From: JAMDEO01 sp963775295
GTDB taxonomy: Bacteria > Actinomycetota > Thermoleophilia > RBG-16-64-13
Assembly (NCBI GenBank): GCA_963775295.1
Contig: CAVZIK010000006.1
Span: 248,001 to 312,000 of the forward strand
Direction of reading: 5' to 3'
DNA length: 64,000 bases
Shown: one piece after another, positions 1 through 8,202 of the stretch
Numbering within the stretch: the stretch's first letter is position 1
Layout: the number at the start of each line of letters is the position of its first letter
Position numbers and translations under genes: made by a program
Notes under the pieces: model-generated
Databases searched by the model: none
The model's input: only the letters and a program-made list of their open reading frames with translations
Told to the model about the DNA's origin: nothing

Positions 1-1646
1 ACCGGTCCGAACAGCTCACCAAAGAACTCCGGCAGGTCCTGGGCTCGGCGCACGTATATGAACCAAGCCAGACCCATCCCGACAAGGGCGACCACGAGCG
101 AGACGAACATCAGGATGATGTCGAGGGCCTGTACAGACGGCTCACCGATGCCGAGGATCGTATTGGCCTGTGCGAACACCGGCTCGAGAAAACGCTGGAT
201 CACGCCGAAACTGCCGGGGAGCCCAATGAAGCCGCCCAGGGTCGACGCGACAGCCAGAAGGATCAGGGGCCAGGTCATGGACTTGGGGCTCTCGTGAACA
301 AGCGCGCAGGTCTTCTCGTCGGACCTGGTCTCCTTGCCCCAGAAAGTCACGAAGACCATCCGGAAGGTGTAGAAGGCGGTTATGAAGGCCGCGATGATGC
401 CCACAGCCCAGATGATGTAGACACCCGCCTGGAAGTTTCTCCCAAGGATCTCGTCCTTCGACCAGAATCCGGCGAACGGGAAGATCCCGGACAGAGCCAG
501 GGCACCGGCCATGAACGTGATCCACGTCACCGGAATGCGTCGTGCCAGTGCCCCCATGCAACGCATGTCCTGCTCGCCACCCATGGAGTGGATGACAGAT
601 CCGGCACCGAGGAAGAGAAGGGCCTTGAAGAAAGCGTGGGCGACCAGGTGGAAGATGGCCGCCGACCAGGCTCCCACACCGAGGGCCATGAACATGAAGC
701 CCAGCTGCGAGATCGTCGAATAGGCTAAGACCTTCTTGATGTCCTGTTGAGCCATGCCGATAACGGCCGCGAAGATGGCGGTGAAGGTCCCCACGATGCC
801 CACGACCAGCATCGCCTCCGGTGCACTGGCGAAAATGATCGAACTGCGGGCGACCAGATAGACTCCGGCAGTGACCATGGTGGCGGCGTGGATGAGAGCC
901 GAAACAGGTGTGGGGCCTTCCATGGCATCGGGAAGCCACACATGCAGGGGGAACTGGGCAGACTTGCCCATCGCTCCCATGAAGAGAAGAAGAGCGATCG
1001 CGATGAGCACGCCATGCCCAGCGGCTCCGGACCCCACCTGTTGGAAGACGCCGATGTAATCGAGCGTGCCGAACGTCACGAATATGAGCATCACGCCCAG
1101 GCCGAAACCGAAGTCGCCGATTCTGTTGACGATAAAGGCCTTCTTCCCGGCGGCCGCCGCTTCGGGCTTGTGGTAGAAGAAGCCGATGAGGTAGTACGAA
1201 CAGAGCCCCACCGCTTCCCAACCGAAGTAGAGCAGCAGATAATTGTTCGCCAGCACCAGCAGCAGCATGCTGAAGGCGAACAGGCTCATGTAGGCGAAGA
1301 AGCGGTAGTAACCCGGATCGCCGTGCATATATCCCTTGGAGTAAATGAAGATGAGCAGACCCACCCCGGTGACCACGAGCAACATGACCGCCGACAACTG
1401 GTCGATCTGGAAGGCGAACGGTACCTGGAAGCTGCCCACCGAGAACCAGCGCCACAGCTCGATCACCACCGGGTGTTCGGCCCCACGAATCTGGATGAAT
1501 GCGGCGATTGAGAGGCCGAACGAACCGGCCATTGCCAGAATGGGGAGCCAGTGAGCTTCGGACTTGATCCACCACTTGCCCAGGAGCAAGGTGATCAGGA
1601 AAGCCGCCAGCGGCAGGACGGGTATGAGCCAGACGTAGTTCGCCAC
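1..1646 (-). CDS. nuoL: NADH-quinone oxidoreductase subunit L (3' end outside window)
   Basis: Antiporter-like proton-pumping subunit of respiratory complex I in the cytoplasmic membrane. The reading frame begins at a GTG (1644-1646) preceded by GGAGAGGAG ten bases upstream and runs through the left edge, giving about 548 residues. Visible family features are the N-terminal hydrophobic segments, the conserved LLLYFGWEAVGLCSYYLIG helix, the KAFIVNRIGDFGF segment, and the FPLHVWLPDAMEGPTPVSALIHAATMV block, with functional Lys and His residues further on (QQDIKKVLAYSTISQLG, HLVAHAFFKALLFL). It is the ninth gene of an operon in the order A-B-C-D-H-I-J-K-L; nuoM and nuoN presumably follow off-window. 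The C-terminal end cannot be assessed. An antisense frame of similar length is only its shadow. Confidence 0.93.
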   Translation of the reverse strand, partial: MANYVWLIPVLPLAAFLITLLLGKWWIKSEAHWLPILAMAGSFGLSIAAFIQIRGAEHPVVIELWRWFSVGSFQVPFAFQIDQLSAVMLLVVTGVGLLIFIYSKGYMHGDPGYYRFFAYMSLFAFSMLLLVLANNYLLLYFGWEAVGLCSYYLIGFFYHKPEAAAAGKKAFIVNRIGDFGFGLGVMLIFVTFGTLDYIGVFQQVGSGAAGHGVLIAIALLLFMGAMGKSAQFPLHVWLPDAMEGPTPVSALIHAATMVTAGVYLVARSSIIFASAPEAMLVVGIVGTFTAIFAAVIGMAQQDIKKVLAYSTISQLGFMFMALGVGAWSAAIFHLVAHAFFKALLFLGAGSVIHSMGGEQDMRCMGALARRIPVTWITFMAGALALSGIFPFAGFWSKDEILGRNFQAGVYIIWAVGIIAAFITAFYTFRMVFVTFWGKETRSDEKTCALVHESPKSMTWPLILLAVASTLGGFIGLPGSFGVIQRFLEPVFAQANTILGIGEPSVQALDIILMFVSLVVALVGMGLAWFIYVRRAQDLPEFFGELFGP

Positions 1647-1818
1647 CGAGCCTAGGCTCCTCTCCGGACAGCGTCCCGACGGTAGGCCGTGATGGGCGGG
1701 CGCGGGGCAAGGCCGCAGGGTGCGCTCGTAGCCGGAGCGCCACGGGTGCAGCTGAGAGCGAAGTATGACGCTGTCCAGCGCGGACTCGTCGGCCGGGATG
1801 TTGTCGGGAGAGGAGCCA

Positions 1819-2145
1819 TTAGCCTTTCATCCCGTCGAACAGGTCGACCATGAGCGTTTGTCGGTTGCGATAGAGGGTGGTGGCAATAGCCAGGCCGACA
1901 GCCGCCTCGGCGGCTGCCACGACCATGGTGAAGAGCACAAAGTTCTGCCCCGTCAGGTTCTCATGAAAGCGACTGAAGCCGACCAGGTTGATGTTGACGG
2001 CGTTCATCATCAGTTCGATGGAGAAGAGGATGATGAAGAGGTTGCGCCGAGTCAGCACGCCGACCGCCCCGACCATGAACAGCACCGCCGAAAGGTAGAG
2101 ATACCAATCGACCGGGACCGCCATGCCTGAAGGATTGGCTCCCAT
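1819..2145 (-). CDS. nuoK: NADH-quinone oxidoreductase subunit K
   Basis: Small three-helix membrane subunit of complex I (MrpC-like), part of the proton-pumping arm. The start at 2145 gives 108 residues. It is chosen because a strong GGAGGAGGTG, lying in the end of nuoJ, sits seven to ten bases upstream. An internal ATG at 2124 (MAVPVDWYLYLS) would give the more usual length of 101 but has no clear ribosome site. The helices LYLSAVLFMVGAVGVL, NLFIILFSIELMMNAVNINLV and FVLFTMVVAAAEAAVGLAIA carry the two family glutamates (IELMMN and AAAEAAVG). It begins four bases after the nuoJ stop and is followed by nuoL after about 170 bp. Confidence 0.95.
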   Translation of the reverse strand: MGANPSGMAVPVDWYLYLSAVLFMVGAVGVLTRRNLFIILFSIELMMNAVNINLVGFSRFHENLTGQNFVLFTMVVAAAEAAVGLAIATTLYRNRQTLMVDLFDGMKG

Positions 2146-2149
2146 TAGG

Positions 2150-2737
2150 CTACACCTCCTCCTCGACGGCATCAGCCGATGGCTCGGCGCCGGGTTCCCA
2201 GGCGCGAGTGGACAAGCTGGCCGACTTCTCTTTCTTGACCAGGATGATGGCTCCGACAAGCGCCACAAGAAGGATCACCGAGGAAATCTCGAAGGGCAGC
2301 AACGTCTGATTGAACAGAGCGTTGCTGAATACCCGTGTGCTCCCCCCGGCGGCGGCGATGGCTTCAGGGCTGAAACCGCCCTTGGCCGAGACGAAAGTGA
2401 TGCCGGCTAGGATGACCACAAACTCCACCAATACCAACACCGACAACACCAGAGCCACCCAGCGCTGCCCGCGATGTGTTTGCTCCTGCTCCTGGAATGT
2501 GCGCAGGTTGAGAAACATGACCACGAATACGAATAGAACCATGATCGCGCCCGCATACACGAGAATCTGGACCATCGCGAGGAAGTAAGCCTGGGTGAGG
2601 AAAAAGATCGCTGCGACGTTGATGAACGTGAACACCAGCAGTAGGAGCGCATGGATGACGTTGCGCCTCGTGATAGTGCCGATGCCTCCAGCCACCGTCA
2701 TCACCGAAAAAACTATGAAGAGGATCTTGTCGACCAC
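2150..2737 (-). CDS. nuoJ: NADH-quinone oxidoreductase subunit J
   Basis: Five-helix membrane subunit of complex I lying next to NuoK and NuoA in the membrane arm. The GTG start at 2737 lies just after the nuoI stop and is preceded by GGGGGAGGG in the nuoI 3' end. The 195 residues show the family pattern: TM1 ILFIVFSVMTVAGGIGTI, the arginine pair ITRRNVIHAL, TM2, and the glycine-containing TM3 region FLAMVQILVYAGAIMVLFVFVVMF that forms the pi-bulge helix. The C-terminal roughly 30 residues are acidic and variable. Spacing and overlaps show translational coupling with nuoI and nuoK. Confidence 0.94.
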   Translation of the reverse strand: MVDKILFIVFSVMTVAGGIGTITRRNVIHALLLLVFTFINVAAIFFLTQAYFLAMVQILVYAGAIMVLFVFVVMFLNLRTFQEQEQTHRGQRWVALVLSVLVLVEFVVILAGITFVSAKGGFSPEAIAAAGGSTRVFSNALFNQTLLPFEISSVILLVALVGAIILVKKEKSASLSTRAWEPGAEPSADAVEEEV

Positions 2738-2742
2738 AGTCG

Positions 2743-3288
2743 TCAGCCCTCCCCCTGCCCAGGTTTGCTGGCACGAAACTCCGCCGCGGTTATGCCGGGC
2801 AGAGGCTCGACTGCGGCCGGAGAACCCTGCGAGAAGACCTCTTTGTGCGCGAATTGTTGGTTCGCGATCAGCTTCTCCTTAGTAAGGAGGAAGTCGCTCT
2901 TGTCGAATGTGGCCAACTCGTATTGCCTCGTCATCACGATCGCGGCCACCGGGCACACTTCCTCGCACATCCCGCAGAAGACACAGCGGGAGAGGTCGAG
3001 TTCGAAGGACGCCGGACGGCTATGTCCCTCGGGCGCTTCCTCGCCCACGATGCTGATGCAACGCGAGGGGCAAATGGTGGCGCAAAGCATGCAGGCCACG
3101 CACTTGGTCTCGCCGGTCTCGGGATAAGTCAGTAGAGCTTGGACTCCCCGGAAACGCGGGTATGTCTGCAACTTCTCCTTGGGGTACTCGACCGTGACCT
3201 TGTCGACGACGAAATAGGTGCCGGTCACCGACATCCCGCGAAGAATGTCGATGAACGCCCCCTTCTTCACTATGTCTTTGAGGCCCAT
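2743..3288 (-). CDS. nuoI: NADH-quinone oxidoreductase subunit I (2x[4Fe-4S])
   Basis: Peripheral-arm subunit carrying clusters N6a and N6b, which pass electrons to NuoB and the quinone site. The 181-residue protein has an N-terminal amphipathic region (MGLKDIVKKGAFIDILRGM) and two ferredoxin motifs: CVACMLCATICP near residues 63-74 and CVFCGMCEEVCP near 102-113. The sequence RFRGVQALLTYPETGETKCVAC is typical of the family. The ATG start lies two bases after the nuoH stop. The C-terminal tail after about residue 150 is less conserved, as is usual. Confidence 0.96.
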   Translation of the reverse strand: MGLKDIVKKGAFIDILRGMSVTGTYFVVDKVTVEYPKEKLQTYPRFRGVQALLTYPETGETKCVACMLCATICPSRCISIVGEEAPEGHSRPASFELDLSRCVFCGMCEEVCPVAAIVMTRQYELATFDKSDFLLTKEKLIANQQFAHKEVFSQGSPAAVEPLPGITAAEFRASKPGQGEG

Positions 3289-3289
3289 A

Positions 3290-4315
3290 TCAGCCCACCA
3301 GACTCACGATGATGGCTGTGACCACCAGGTTGGCGATCGATAGAGGAAGCAGAACTTTCCAGCCCATGACCATCAGCTGGTTGTAGCGATAACGAAAGAT
3401 CGTCCACCTAACCCACATGTAGATGAAGATAAAGACGCAAATCTTGATAAAAAGCCATATGGGCCCTGGAATGAAGTCCAAGACGGTGAGCGGCGCCCGC
3501 CAGCCTCCGAAGTACAAGGTGGAGGCGATCGCCGAGACGACCACCATATTGACGTATTCGGCGAAGAGAAACAGGCCCCAACGCATGCCGGAATACTCGG
3601 TGAGATAGCCCGCCACCAGTTCCTGTTCGGCTTCGGCCAGATCGAACGGGGTGCGGTTGAGTTCCGCCAGGGTGGCGATGAAGAAGATGAGCCCGCCGAC
3701 AACCTGCGGGATGAAATACCAGTGCCAGAAATTGCCTACCTGCCCATTCACGATGTCCACCAGGCTCATGGAGCCGGCCATCAGCATGACTCCGACGACC
3801 GAAAAGCCCATGGCAAGCTCGTAGGAGATCATCTGAGCTCCCGCGCGCAGGCCGCCCAATAGAGAGAAATTGCTGTTCGAAGACCAGCCGGCAAGAACGA
3901 TGCCGTAGACGCCCAACGCGCCCATGGCCAGGAAAAGAACCAGACCGGCATCGAAATTGGCGATCACATAGTCGAACCGATAGCCGAACAAGTTGGGAGA
4001 GCCTCCCACTGGGCCGAATGGCAAAACGGCCATGACCAGGAACCCCGGGATGAAAATGATATAGGGCGCCAACCTGAAGACCAGCTTGTCCGCCCGCGCC
4101 GGGATGATGTCCTCTTTCGAGATCAGCTTGAAGATGTCGCCGAACGATTGGAACGACCCCCAAGGGCCGAGATAGGTGGGGCCCACGCGTCCCTGGAAAA
4201 ATCCTGCAAACTTGCGCTCGAAGAAGATGATGAAGGCGACCATGGTCACAATGAGCACAGGCATCAGAATCGCCTTGATGACGAGGAATATGAACTGGGC
4301 GATCGGGTCGCTCAT
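3290..4315 (-). CDS. nuoH: NADH-quinone oxidoreductase subunit H
   Basis: Eight-helix membrane subunit that forms the floor of the quinone-binding chamber of complex I. The length of 341 residues is normal. Diagnostic segments are FFERKFAGFFQGRVGPTYLGPWGSFQSFGDIFKLISKED (residues about 31-69), the FDLAEAEQELVAGYLTEYSGMRWGLFLFAEY acidic loop, and MWVRWTIFRYRYNQLMVMGWKVLLPLSIAN near the C-terminus. Its ATG overlaps the nuoD stop as ATGA (4312-4315), so translation is coupled. No truncation or missing key residue was seen. Confidence 0.96.
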   Translation of the reverse strand: MSDPIAQFIFLVIKAILMPVLIVTMVAFIIFFERKFAGFFQGRVGPTYLGPWGSFQSFGDIFKLISKEDIIPARADKLVFRLAPYIIFIPGFLVMAVLPFGPVGGSPNLFGYRFDYVIANFDAGLVLFLAMGALGVYGIVLAGWSSNSNFSLLGGLRAGAQMISYELAMGFSVVGVMLMAGSMSLVDIVNGQVGNFWHWYFIPQVVGGLIFFIATLAELNRTPFDLAEAEQELVAGYLTEYSGMRWGLFLFAEYVNMVVVSAIASTLYFGGWRAPLTVLDFIPGPIWLFIKICVFIFIYMWVRWTIFRYRYNQLMVMGWKVLLPLSIANLVVTAIIVSLVG

Positions 4316-5616
4316 CGGTCACAGTCCCCCAGGACGACATCGATGCTGGCAAAGATCGCCACTACGTCGGCCAGCATTTCCCCCCTGGCCATGGCCGGCA
4401 ACACCTGGCCGTGGTAGAAGCTCGGGGTGGAGAACCGGACCCGGGCGGGCTTCGCGCCGCCCTCGGACCTGATATAGACGCCCATCTCTCCCTTGGGGAC
4501 CTCGATCGCTCGGTAGACCTCACCTTTGGGGGCGTCGGGGCCGTGGAAAACCTGGTAGAAGTCGTGAATCATCGCGCCCGAATCGCGAAGAACGTTCTTC
4601 TTGAGAGGCAGAGTGTGGGCTGAATCTTTGGCCAAAAAAGGACCGTCGGGCAGATTGTCCAGGCATTGCCGGATGATCTTGCACGACTCGCGGATCTCTT
4701 TCATACGGACGAGGAATCGGTCGTAGACGTCGGCGTTGTACTCCACCGCCACCTCGAAATCGACCTCACCATAGGCCGCGTACGGCTCATCCTTCCGCAG
4801 GTCACGCACCACTCCCGCCGCACGCAACGGCGGACCTGTGACCCGCCACGCGAAGCAATCTTCCGAGGTGAATATCCCGACGCCCTTAGCCCGCTTGTAG
4901 TAGATGCGGTTGTTCTTGACTATCCTCTCGTACTCGGCCACCCGCTTGGGCAGGAAGTCGATGACCTTGCGGCACCTATCGACGAAGCCATCCGGCAGCT
5001 CCTTTGCCACCCCGCCGATACGGGCGAAAGAGTGGGTTAGACGGGCTCCTGTGAGCATCTCCAGCAGATCGAGGATGTATTCCCGGTCGCGGAAGCAGAT
5101 GCAGAAGAAGGTTTGCGTGCCCAAGTCCATGATGTGGATGCCCAGCCACATGATGTGGTTGGATAGGCGGCAGAGCTCGCTGGCGATGGTGCGAATATAG
5201 CGGCCCCGTGCCGGCACTTCCACGCCCATGAGCTTCTCCACCGCCTCGCAGTAGCCGTGGTTCATGGCGAACCCGGCTATGTAGTCCAGCCGATCGGTCA
5301 TGGGGATGATCTGGTGATAGGTCCGATCCTCGCACAACTTCTCCACCCCACGATGGAGGTTGCCGATCTCCGGGCGGATGTCGACGACGACCTCGCCGTC
5401 TAAGTCGAGGACCGCGCGATACACGCCGTGGGTGGAGGGGTGCTGCGGGCCCATGCTGACGGTCAGGATCTCGCCGGACGTCTCCACGTTCTGGCGGTTG
5501 CGCGCCTTCCGGGCCTTGAGTTCCTCAAGCGTGGGGCGCTGTTCGGCAGCGGTCTGGGCAGTCGCGTCGTGGGATTCCAAGTGATCCACGTGATTGCTTT
5601 CCAAAGGCGCGCTCAC
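4312..5616 (-). CDS. nuoD: NADH-quinone oxidoreductase subunit D (49 kDa)
   Basis: Peripheral subunit that binds quinone together with NuoB and is related to the large subunit of NiFe hydrogenases. It has 434 residues and starts at GTG 5616, immediately after the nuoC stop, with GAGGGGAAG upstream. The first 50 residues form a charged, non-conserved extension; the family core begins at GEILTVSMGPQHPSTHGVYRAVLDLDGEVV, whose HPSTHG loop carries the quinone-interacting histidine. LHRGVEKLCEDRTYHQIIPMTDRLDYIAGFAMNHGYCEAVEKLMG and the C-terminal FASIDVVLGDCDR match the family end. nuoC and nuoD are separate genes here, not fused. Confidence 0.96.
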   Translation of the reverse strand: MSAPLESNHVDHLESHDATAQTAAEQRPTLEELKARKARNRQNVETSGEILTVSMGPQHPSTHGVYRAVLDLDGEVVVDIRPEIGNLHRGVEKLCEDRTYHQIIPMTDRLDYIAGFAMNHGYCEAVEKLMGVEVPARGRYIRTIASELCRLSNHIMWLGIHIMDLGTQTFFCICFRDREYILDLLEMLTGARLTHSFARIGGVAKELPDGFVDRCRKVIDFLPKRVAEYERIVKNNRIYYKRAKGVGIFTSEDCFAWRVTGPPLRAAGVVRDLRKDEPYAAYGEVDFEVAVEYNADVYDRFLVRMKEIRESCKIIRQCLDNLPDGPFLAKDSAHTLPLKKNVLRDSGAMIHDFYQVFHGPDAPKGEVYRAIEVPKGEMGVYIRSEGGAKPARVRFSTPSFYHGQVLPAMARGEMLADVVAIFASIDVVLGDCDR

Positions 5617-6105
5617 CTAGATCTTCCCCTCGAGGTGGGTGCGGATGCGCCCGCGGATGGTTCCGCGCATGGGGAAATCCTTGCGTAAGGGATGGCCCTC
5701 GAAATCCTCGGTGGTGAGCAGACGGCGCAGATCGGGATGGCCCTCAAATACGATGCCGTACATCTCCCATGCTTCGCGCTCGTCGAACCCGGCAGATGGC
5801 CAGAGCCCGGTGAGGGTGACAAGAGCGTCGCCTTCCGCCAAGGCAGTCTTCACCCGCAGTCTGAGGCTGTGGGCGTGCGACACGAGGTGAGCCACAACCT
5901 GCAAGGGCGCCTCGCGCCGTTCCGGAAGATGGTCGCCCAGCAAGCTGTCGAGCTGATCGAAGGCCAGACCCGGCTCTTCCTTGCAGAAGGTCAGCACCTC
6001 AAGCCAGTCGGCCGCAGCCACCACATAAGTAAGTTCGTCCCGGAAAGACGCGATCTCAAGAAGCCGCGGCCCAAAACGGTCCTCCAGTATCCGGGGAACG
6101 GTCAT
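5617..6105 (-). CDS. nuoC: NADH-quinone oxidoreductase subunit C (30 kDa)
   Basis: Peripheral subunit that stabilises NuoD. The start at 6105 (MTVPRILEDRFG, 162 residues) is preferred because its ATG overlaps the nuoB stop as ATGA, as elsewhere in this operon; a longer frame upstream reads into nuoB and has low-complexity Arg/Pro sequence. The signature LWPSAGFDEREAWEMYGIVFEGHPDLRRLLTTEDFEGHPLRKDFP lies in the C-terminal half, as in the 30 kDa subunit family. Nothing unusual was seen. Confidence 0.95.
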   Translation of the reverse strand: MTVPRILEDRFGPRLLEIASFRDELTYVVAAADWLEVLTFCKEEPGLAFDQLDSLLGDHLPERREAPLQVVAHLVSHAHSLRLRVKTALAEGDALVTLTGLWPSAGFDEREAWEMYGIVFEGHPDLRRLLTTEDFEGHPLRKDFPMRGTIRGRIRTHLEGKI

Positions 6106-6761
6106 GCCTTTTCCATCTCTTCGGCCAGAGCATCGCGCGCCGGGATGCGGCGCAGGCCGTCGTAAGCGTGGCGACTCATCTTTACGCGGTCGCGAATCAT
6201 CTCCAGGCCCTGCCAGAGGGCCTCGGGGCGAGGCGGGCAACCGGGCACGTACACGTCCACTGGAATAAGGCTATCCACTCCTTGGACCACTCCGTAGGTG
6301 TCCCAGATGTTTCCGGAGATGGCGCAGGAGCCCATGGCCAGGACCCACTTGGGGTCTGGGATCTGCTCGTAGAGACGAACAACCCGAGGCGCCATCTTGG
6401 TAGTGCACCATCCGGCCACGATCATCCCGTCGGCCTGACGCGGCGAAGCACGCATGGCCTCCATGCCAAAACGGGACATGTCGAACCGCGAACCCCCGAG
6501 AGCCATCATCTCGATGGCGCAGCACGCGAGACCAAAGAGCAAGGGCCAGAAGGAAAAGCTGCGACCAAAACCGAGGATCCGCTCGATCTGTACCGGCATC
6601 GCGAAACCGCCGGGAAGTCTCACGGGACCTCCCATAGTGTCATCGAGAGCGGCCTGCACCTCCGCCTCCGTAGCGGCTCCGAGCGATTTCTGCCGAGAGA
6701 TCAGATCTCGCATCTTCGCAATCTCGCCATGCGTGGGGTCAGGAAACGCGCTACCGATCAT
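6102..6761 (-). CDS. nuoB: NADH-quinone oxidoreductase subunit B (cluster N2)
   Basis: Holds cluster N2, the last Fe-S centre before quinone. Start chosen at ATG 6761, which overlaps the nuoA stop as ATGA; a GTG two codons upstream is possible. The 219 residues include an extra N-terminal segment of about 60 residues before the conserved core (RSFSFWPLLFGLACCAIEMMA). The ligands are visible as the tandem Cys in LACCAIEM, the Cys in AMGSCAISGN and the Cys in VPGCPPRPEALWQG. The N-terminal extension is longer than in the short E. coli-like forms and is rich in charged residues. Confidence 0.96.
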   Translation of the reverse strand: MIGSAFPDPTHGEIAKMRDLISRQKSLGAATEAEVQAALDDTMGGPVRLPGGFAMPVQIERILGFGRSFSFWPLLFGLACCAIEMMALGGSRFDMSRFGMEAMRASPRQADGMIVAGWCTTKMAPRVVRLYEQIPDPKWVLAMGSCAISGNIWDTYGVVQGVDSLIPVDVYVPGCPPRPEALWQGLEMIRDRVKMSRHAYDGLRRIPARDALAEEMEKA

Positions 6762-7126
6762 TCCCACTCAAGGACGCCCTTCTTCCACGCGTAGACGTAG
6801 CCCACGAGGAGGATCGCGATGAAGACGAACATCTCGACGAGCGCCGGAGTACCCAGTTCTCGTAACGAGATCGCCCATGGATAGATGAATACAGCTTCCA
6901 GATCGAACAGCACGAAAAGCACTGCCACCAAGTAGAAGTGAACATTGAAGGGCGCTCGGGCGTCGCCCGCAGGAACGACGCCGCACTCATACGGTTCGGT
7001 CTTATTGGGGTTCTTGCTCGAGGGCATAAGAAAATGCGACACGGTCACGAACGCGACTGCCATGGCCGCGCCGATGACAAACATGATCGCCAGCTGTATG
7101 ACCAAATCAATGGTCGGGTTAACCAT
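6758..7126 (-). CDS. nuoA: NADH-quinone oxidoreductase subunit A
   Basis: First gene of the complex I operon; a three-helix membrane subunit near the quinone chamber. The 122 residues contain the expected loop EPYECGVVPAGDARAPFNVHFYLVAVLFVLFDLEAVFIYPWA, including the conserved Cys and the FDLE acidic motif. ATG 7126 is preceded by GGTGG. About 260 bp separate it from the divergent tatC, and the operon promoter must lie there, although I could not fix convincing hexamers. The operon has no nuoE, nuoF or nuoG next to nuoD, the arrangement seen in 11-subunit complexes that take electrons from a donor other than NADH. Confidence 0.95.
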   Translation of the reverse strand: MVNPTIDLVIQLAIMFVIGAAMAVAFVTVSHFLMPSSKNPNKTEPYECGVVPAGDARAPFNVHFYLVAVLFVLFDLEAVFIYPWAISLRELGTPALVEMFVFIAILLVGYVYAWKKGVLEWE

Positions 7127-7385
7127 GCGTCCACCTCATCAGGCTCCGTGCCCTATCCCAGGGCAAGCCGATTCGGCCGCCGCAGCACGGTCCGACGATA
7201 ACAAATCGCTGCGCCGCTTTCAACGTTCCCTGAACGTCGTCGGAACAATCGCGAGAGACGCGCACCTTGCGCACTCCGGGAACGTTGCGCTGAGCTATAC
7301 TGTCCAGCACAGTGAGGAGTATCGCATTGTACAAACAGACTACGCTGCCTTTGTTGAGCCGCGAATCCGGGGAGCACAGGATCTC

Positions 7386-8153
7386 TTGAGCAAAGACAGG
7401 GAAAAGGCGATGCCCCTGATGGGGCATCTCACCGAGCTTCGCAAGCGTCTTACCTATGTGGCAATCGTTGTGGTGGTTTGCTGCATAGCCGCCTTCGTGG
7501 AAAAGAAGTACGTGTTCGCGATTCTCATGCATCCTCTCCAGAGCACTCCCTATGCGAACGAGAAACTTCTCGCCTTCAGCGCCACTGAGCCTTTCATGGC
7601 GATCCTCAAGATTTCCATCTATGCCGGGCTCCTTATTTCCCTGCCCTTCATACTTTGGCAGTTCTGGGCTTTCATCATGCCGGCGCTTTACGAGAAGGAG
7701 AAGAAGAGCATCTTCCCTTATGTAGCTCTGTCCACAGGCCTTTTCCTCGGGGGCGTGGTCTTCGGCTACTACATCGTGCTGCCGGTGGGTCTCAAGTGGC
7801 TGCTGAACTTCAGCGCCGATCAGTTCACAGTCATGCTGCACGTTGATCCTTATATCAGCTTCATTTCACTCTTCCTGCTCGCCTTCGGCACGGTCTTCGA
7901 ATTGCCACTAGTCATGATGCTGCTGGCCTGGTCCGGTCTCGTGGATTACAAGAAGATGCGCAAGGTGCGAAAGTGGGCGGTGTTGGCAAACGCCATCGTG
8001 GCGATGGTCATCACCCCCAGCCAGGATCCGGTCAGCATGATGCTCATGCTGATTCCGCTGCTCGTCCTTTACGAGTTCGGTATCTGGCTGTCCATGCTGG
8101 TCGCCAAGCGGAAGGCCAAGCGGCGGGAAGTCGCCGTGCTGAGCGAGGGTTAG
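7386..8153 (+). CDS. tatC: Sec-independent protein translocase TatC
   Basis: Core receptor subunit of the twin-arginine translocase in the cytoplasmic membrane. The frame is open far upstream, but the family starts near MPLMGHLTELRKRL. Either TTG 7386 (GGGGAG eleven bases upstream, 255 residues) or ATG 7410 (AGGG eight bases upstream, 247 residues) is plausible. Six hydrophobic segments are visible, with the conserved FSATEPFMAILKISIYAGLLISLPFILWQFWAFIMPALYEKEKK block and the periplasmic loop/TM4 FGTVFELPLVMMLLAWSGLV containing the family Glu. No tatA is adjacent. At least two substrates are in this window: the binding lipoproteins at 20392-21831 and 51878-53338. Confidence 0.95.
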   Translation: MSKDREKAMPLMGHLTELRKRLTYVAIVVVVCCIAAFVEKKYVFAILMHPLQSTPYANEKLLAFSATEPFMAILKISIYAGLLISLPFILWQFWAFIMPALYEKEKKSIFPYVALSTGLFLGGVVFGYYIVLPVGLKWLLNFSADQFTVMLHVDPYISFISLFLLAFGTVFELPLVMMLLAWSGLVDYKKMRKVRKWAVLANAIVAMVITPSQDPVSMMLMLIPLLVLYEFGIWLSMLVAKRKAKRREVAVLSEG

Positions 8154-8166
8154 CGCCCGTTCGAGC

Positions 8167-8195
8167 TTGTGAGTTCTGGGCCATGGTGTTACCAT
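8167..8195 (+). promoter_or_regulatory. promoter and FadR-type operator of the GntR-HAD gene
   Basis: TTGTGA (8167-8172), a 17-bp spacer and TACCAT (8190-8195) form a sigma-70-like promoter. The perfect inverted repeat ATGGT-GTT-ACCAT (8183-8195) overlaps the -10 and matches TGGTnnnACCA, the operator consensus of FadR/PdhR-type GntR regulators. The next gene starts at ATG 8203 with no Shine-Dalgarno sequence, so the transcript is probably leaderless. The inference is autoregulation by the downstream GntR-HAD protein. Confidence 0.6.
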
Positions 8196-8202
8196 CGTAC
8201 CT

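Noticed and set aside
142..1743. A 533-codon minus-strand frame overlapping nuoL
   Set aside because: It is the shifted frame of nuoL; the nuoL frame itself encodes all conserved complex I motifs.
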